Assembly (NCBI GenBank): GCA_937942465.1
Contig: CALDEO010000053.1
Span: forward strand, 1 to 7,989
DNA length: 7,989 bases
Reading direction: 5' to 3'
Source of the DNA: an uncultured Saprospiraceae bacterium
Lineage (GTDB): Bacteria > Bacteroidota > Bacteroidia > Chitinophagales > Saprospiraceae
The stretch's first letter is position 1. Each line of letters begins with the position of its first letter. This document shows, piece by piece, positions 6,294 to 7,989 of this stretch. The translations under genes and the position numbers were made by a program. A model generated the notes under the pieces. That model worked only from the letters and a program-made list of their open reading frames with translations. It was not told where the DNA came from and made no database searches.

Positions 6294-6332
6294 GAGGATA
6301 ACAGCCACCTGGTTGTTGTCCTCTTTTTTTTT
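6294..6332 (+). terminator. Rho-independent terminator ending the sigma/Kazal cassette
   Basis: A 13-base-pair stem pairs 6294-6306 with 6311-6323, including two G-U pairs, closed by the four-base loop ACCT, and is followed directly by nine T (6324-6332). It starts 26 bases after the Kazal-gene stop. No A-run precedes the stem, so it acts only on plus-strand transcripts. It insulates uvrB from the cassette. Confidence 0.93.
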
Positions 6333-6405
6333 GTATAAATCATATCTGATCGCCCTATTTTTATAATACTCCCTACTTAAGCTATAGTCTTTATCCTAAT
6401 TGGGT

Positions 6406-6413
6406 TAATTTTG
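6406..6413 (+). promoter_or_regulatory. Bacteroidota -7 box for uvrB
   Basis: The bases TAATTTTG match the TAnnTTTG consensus perfectly. Transcription would begin at about 6418-6420, only a few bases before the ATG at 6422, so the uvrB message may be leaderless or nearly so. No TTG -33 element is evident 19-21 bases upstream, so the call rests on the -7 box and its position after the terminator. Confidence 0.5.
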
Positions 6414-6421
6414 TAGGAATC

Positions 6422-7989
6422 ATGGCGTACAAACTCGAATCCAAATACAAGCCTACTGGCGATCAACCCGAAGCAATCAAGCAACTACTTGCTGGTGTCA
6501 ATCGTGGTGAAAAAGAACAAGTACTCCTAGGAGTAACAGGATCTGGTAAGACATTTACGATAGCCAATGTCATCAAAGAACTCAATAGACCAACACTCAT
6601 CCTAACCCATAATAAAACGCTGACAGCACAACTATACAGTGAGCTACAAGAGTTTTTTCCAGATAATGCAGTTGAGTATTTTGTATCCTACTATGACTAT
6701 TATCAGCCAGAGGCATACATTAGCTCTAGCGACACATACATAGAGAAAGATCTCGCTATCAATGAAGAGATCGATACTCTCAGACTCAGAGCGACTAGCT
6801 CGCTACTTACAGGTCGTAGAGATGTCATCATCGTAGCATCTGTATCGTGTATATACGGTATGGGTAATCCTGAAGATTACAAAGCAAGTATCATACGTAT
6901 ACAGAAAGATCAACGAATCTCACGTAATACATTCCTATACAATCTAGTAGAAAGCCTATACTCTAGGACGGAGACAGACTTCAAAAGAGGAACATTCAGA
7001 GTTCGTGGTGACACGGTAGATATCAACTTGCCATATGTTGACTTTGGTTATAGAATAACTTTTTTTGGTGACGATATAGAGCAGATCGATACGATAGAGA
7101 AAGAAACAGGCAAGCGTATAATGACCCTGGAGCATGCAGCAATATTCCCAGCTAATCTATATGTAGCACCTAAGGATAAGCTCAAAGAAATTATTCATAC
7201 CATAGAGGATGAACTACACAATCACGAAAAATTCTTTGAAGCAGAGATGCGATATATAGAAGCGCAACGGATCAAGGAACGAGTTACATTTGACTTAGAG
7301 ATGATGCGGGAACTAGGATACTGTAATGGTATCGAAAATTACTCTAGATTTTTTGATGGCCGAAGACCAGGTACACGTCCATTCTGTCTGTTAGATTATT
7401 TTCCTGATGACTTCTTGATGGTTGTTGACGAAAGTCATGTAACACTACCACAAGTAAGAGGTATGTGGGGAGGTGACCGTGCTAGAAAATTGAGTCTCGT
7501 CAATAACGGATTTAGACTCCCATCGGCGATGGATAATAGACCCCTCAACTTTGATGAATTTGAATCCATTATCAATCAGATCGTCTACGTAAGTGCAACC
7601 CCTGGAGACTTTGAACTAGAGCGGACAGAAGGAGTTGTAGTAGAGCAGATCGTACGGCCTACTGGACTGCTAGATCCACCCATAGAAGTACGACCCAGTA
7701 TCAATCAGATCGATGATCTCATCGATGAAATACGCAAAAGAATAGAAGTCGATGAACGAGTACTCGTAACTACGCTGACGAAACGTATGGCGGAGGAACT
7801 CACCAAGTACTTGATCAAACTTGATATCAAAGTAAGATACATCCACTCAGAGGTAGATACACTAGATCGAGTAGAGATCATAAGAGACTTAAGGCTTGGA
7901 GAGTTTGATGTACTTGTAGGAGTCAACCTACTGAGGGAGGGACTCGATATACCAGAGGCATCACTTGTTGCCATACTAGACGCTGATAA
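6422..7989 (+). CDS. uvrB: Excinuclease ABC subunit UvrB, C-terminus cut by window end
   Basis: The first 522 codons of about 670 are present. UvrB is the helicase-like damage-verifying subunit of nucleotide excision repair; it is loaded by UvrA and then recruits UvrC to cut either side of the lesion. Visible motifs in order: Y-K-P-T-G-D-Q-P (9-16), Walker A G-V-T-G-S-G-K-T (37-44), the damage-probing beta-hairpin [10 protein letters not shown] (90-99), Walker B-like D-E-S-H (336-339), [10 protein letters not shown], and the helicase motif [22 protein letters not shown] at the edge. The last helicase motif and the C-terminal UvrC-binding segment lie beyond the window. The frame is intact throughout. 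The ATG at 6422 begins the standard N-terminus (M-A-Y-K-L-E-S-K-Y). The gene stands alone after a terminator, with its own promoter, and is not expected to belong to the upstream cassette. Confidence 0.98.
   Translation, partial: MAYKLESKYKPTGDQPEAIKQLLAGVNRGEKEQVLLGVTGSGKTFTIANVIKELNRPTLILTHNKTLTAQLYSELQEFFPDNAVEYFVSYYDYYQPEAYISSSDTYIEKDLAINEEIDTLRLRATSSLLTGRRDVIIVASVSCIYGMGNPEDYKASIIRIQKDQRISRNTFLYNLVESLYSRTETDFKRGTFRVRGDTVDINLPYVDFGYRITFFGDDIEQIDTIEKETGKRIMTLEHAAIFPANLYVAPKDKLKEIIHTIEDELHNHEKFFEAEMRYIEAQRIKERVTFDLEMMRELGYCNGIENYSRFFDGRRPGTRPFCLLDYFPDDFLMVVDESHVTLPQVRGMWGGDRARKLSLVNNGFRLPSAMDNRPLNFDEFESIINQIVYVSATPGDFELERTEGVVVEQIVRPTGLLDPPIEVRPSINQIDDLIDEIRKRIEVDERVLVTTLTKRMAEELTKYLIKLDIKVRYIHSEVDTLDRVEIIRDLRLGEFDVLVGVNLLREGLDIPEASLVAILDAD

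Noticed and set aside
7705..7974. Minus-strand Ser/Thr-rich open frame inside uvrB
   Set aside because: Antisense of conserved uvrB helicase motifs; composition is typical of shadow frames.

Overview
The window reads as chromosomal DNA of a Bacteroidota bacterium, AT-rich and probably free-living or marine; I cannot fix the order. The signs are a type IX secretion (T9SS) C-terminal sorting domain, an ECF sigma factor paired with an anti-sigma-like protein fused to an outer-membrane beta-barrel, lipoproteins with carboxypeptidase-regulatory-like folds, perfect TAnnTTTG -7 promoter boxes, few Shine-Dalgarno sites and two likely TTG starts.

Layout. On the minus strand lie the N-terminal end of an S41 (C-terminal processing) peptidase (1-199, cut by the window) and a YbfF-like alpha/beta hydrolase (266-1039). 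Divergently, on the plus strand, a compact cassette runs from 1130 to 6268: a lipoprotein (1130-2434), an ECF sigma factor (2440-2985), a putative dual-membrane-spanning anti-sigma/beta-barrel protein (2979-4376) and a secreted acidic protein of seven Kazal-like cysteine repeats with a T9SS sorting domain (4496-6268). A strong intrinsic terminator (6294-6332) closes it. The last gene is uvrB (from 6422, running off the window), a housekeeping DNA repair gene unrelated to the cassette.

How the genes may work together. The lipoprotein, sigma and anti-sigma genes are separated by +5 and -7 bases, so they are surely co-transcribed. The anti-sigma protein has about 40 cytoplasmic residues, one transmembrane helix, about 175 disordered Asn/Thr/Ser-rich residues and a C-terminal barrel, an architecture that could link the outer membrane directly to a cytoplasmic sigma factor. 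The most novel observation is a shared promoter-proximal motif. The region before the lipoprotein gene (1074-1104) and the region before the Kazal gene (4403-4433) carry the same 31-base pattern, 22 of 31 identical without gaps, and nothing like it was noticed elsewhere in the window. The simplest model is that the sigma factor drives its own operon and the Kazal effector gene from this site. That regulatory link is inference.

There is no gene-free stretch over 300 bases. No RNA genes, insertion sequences or CRISPR arrays were seen.
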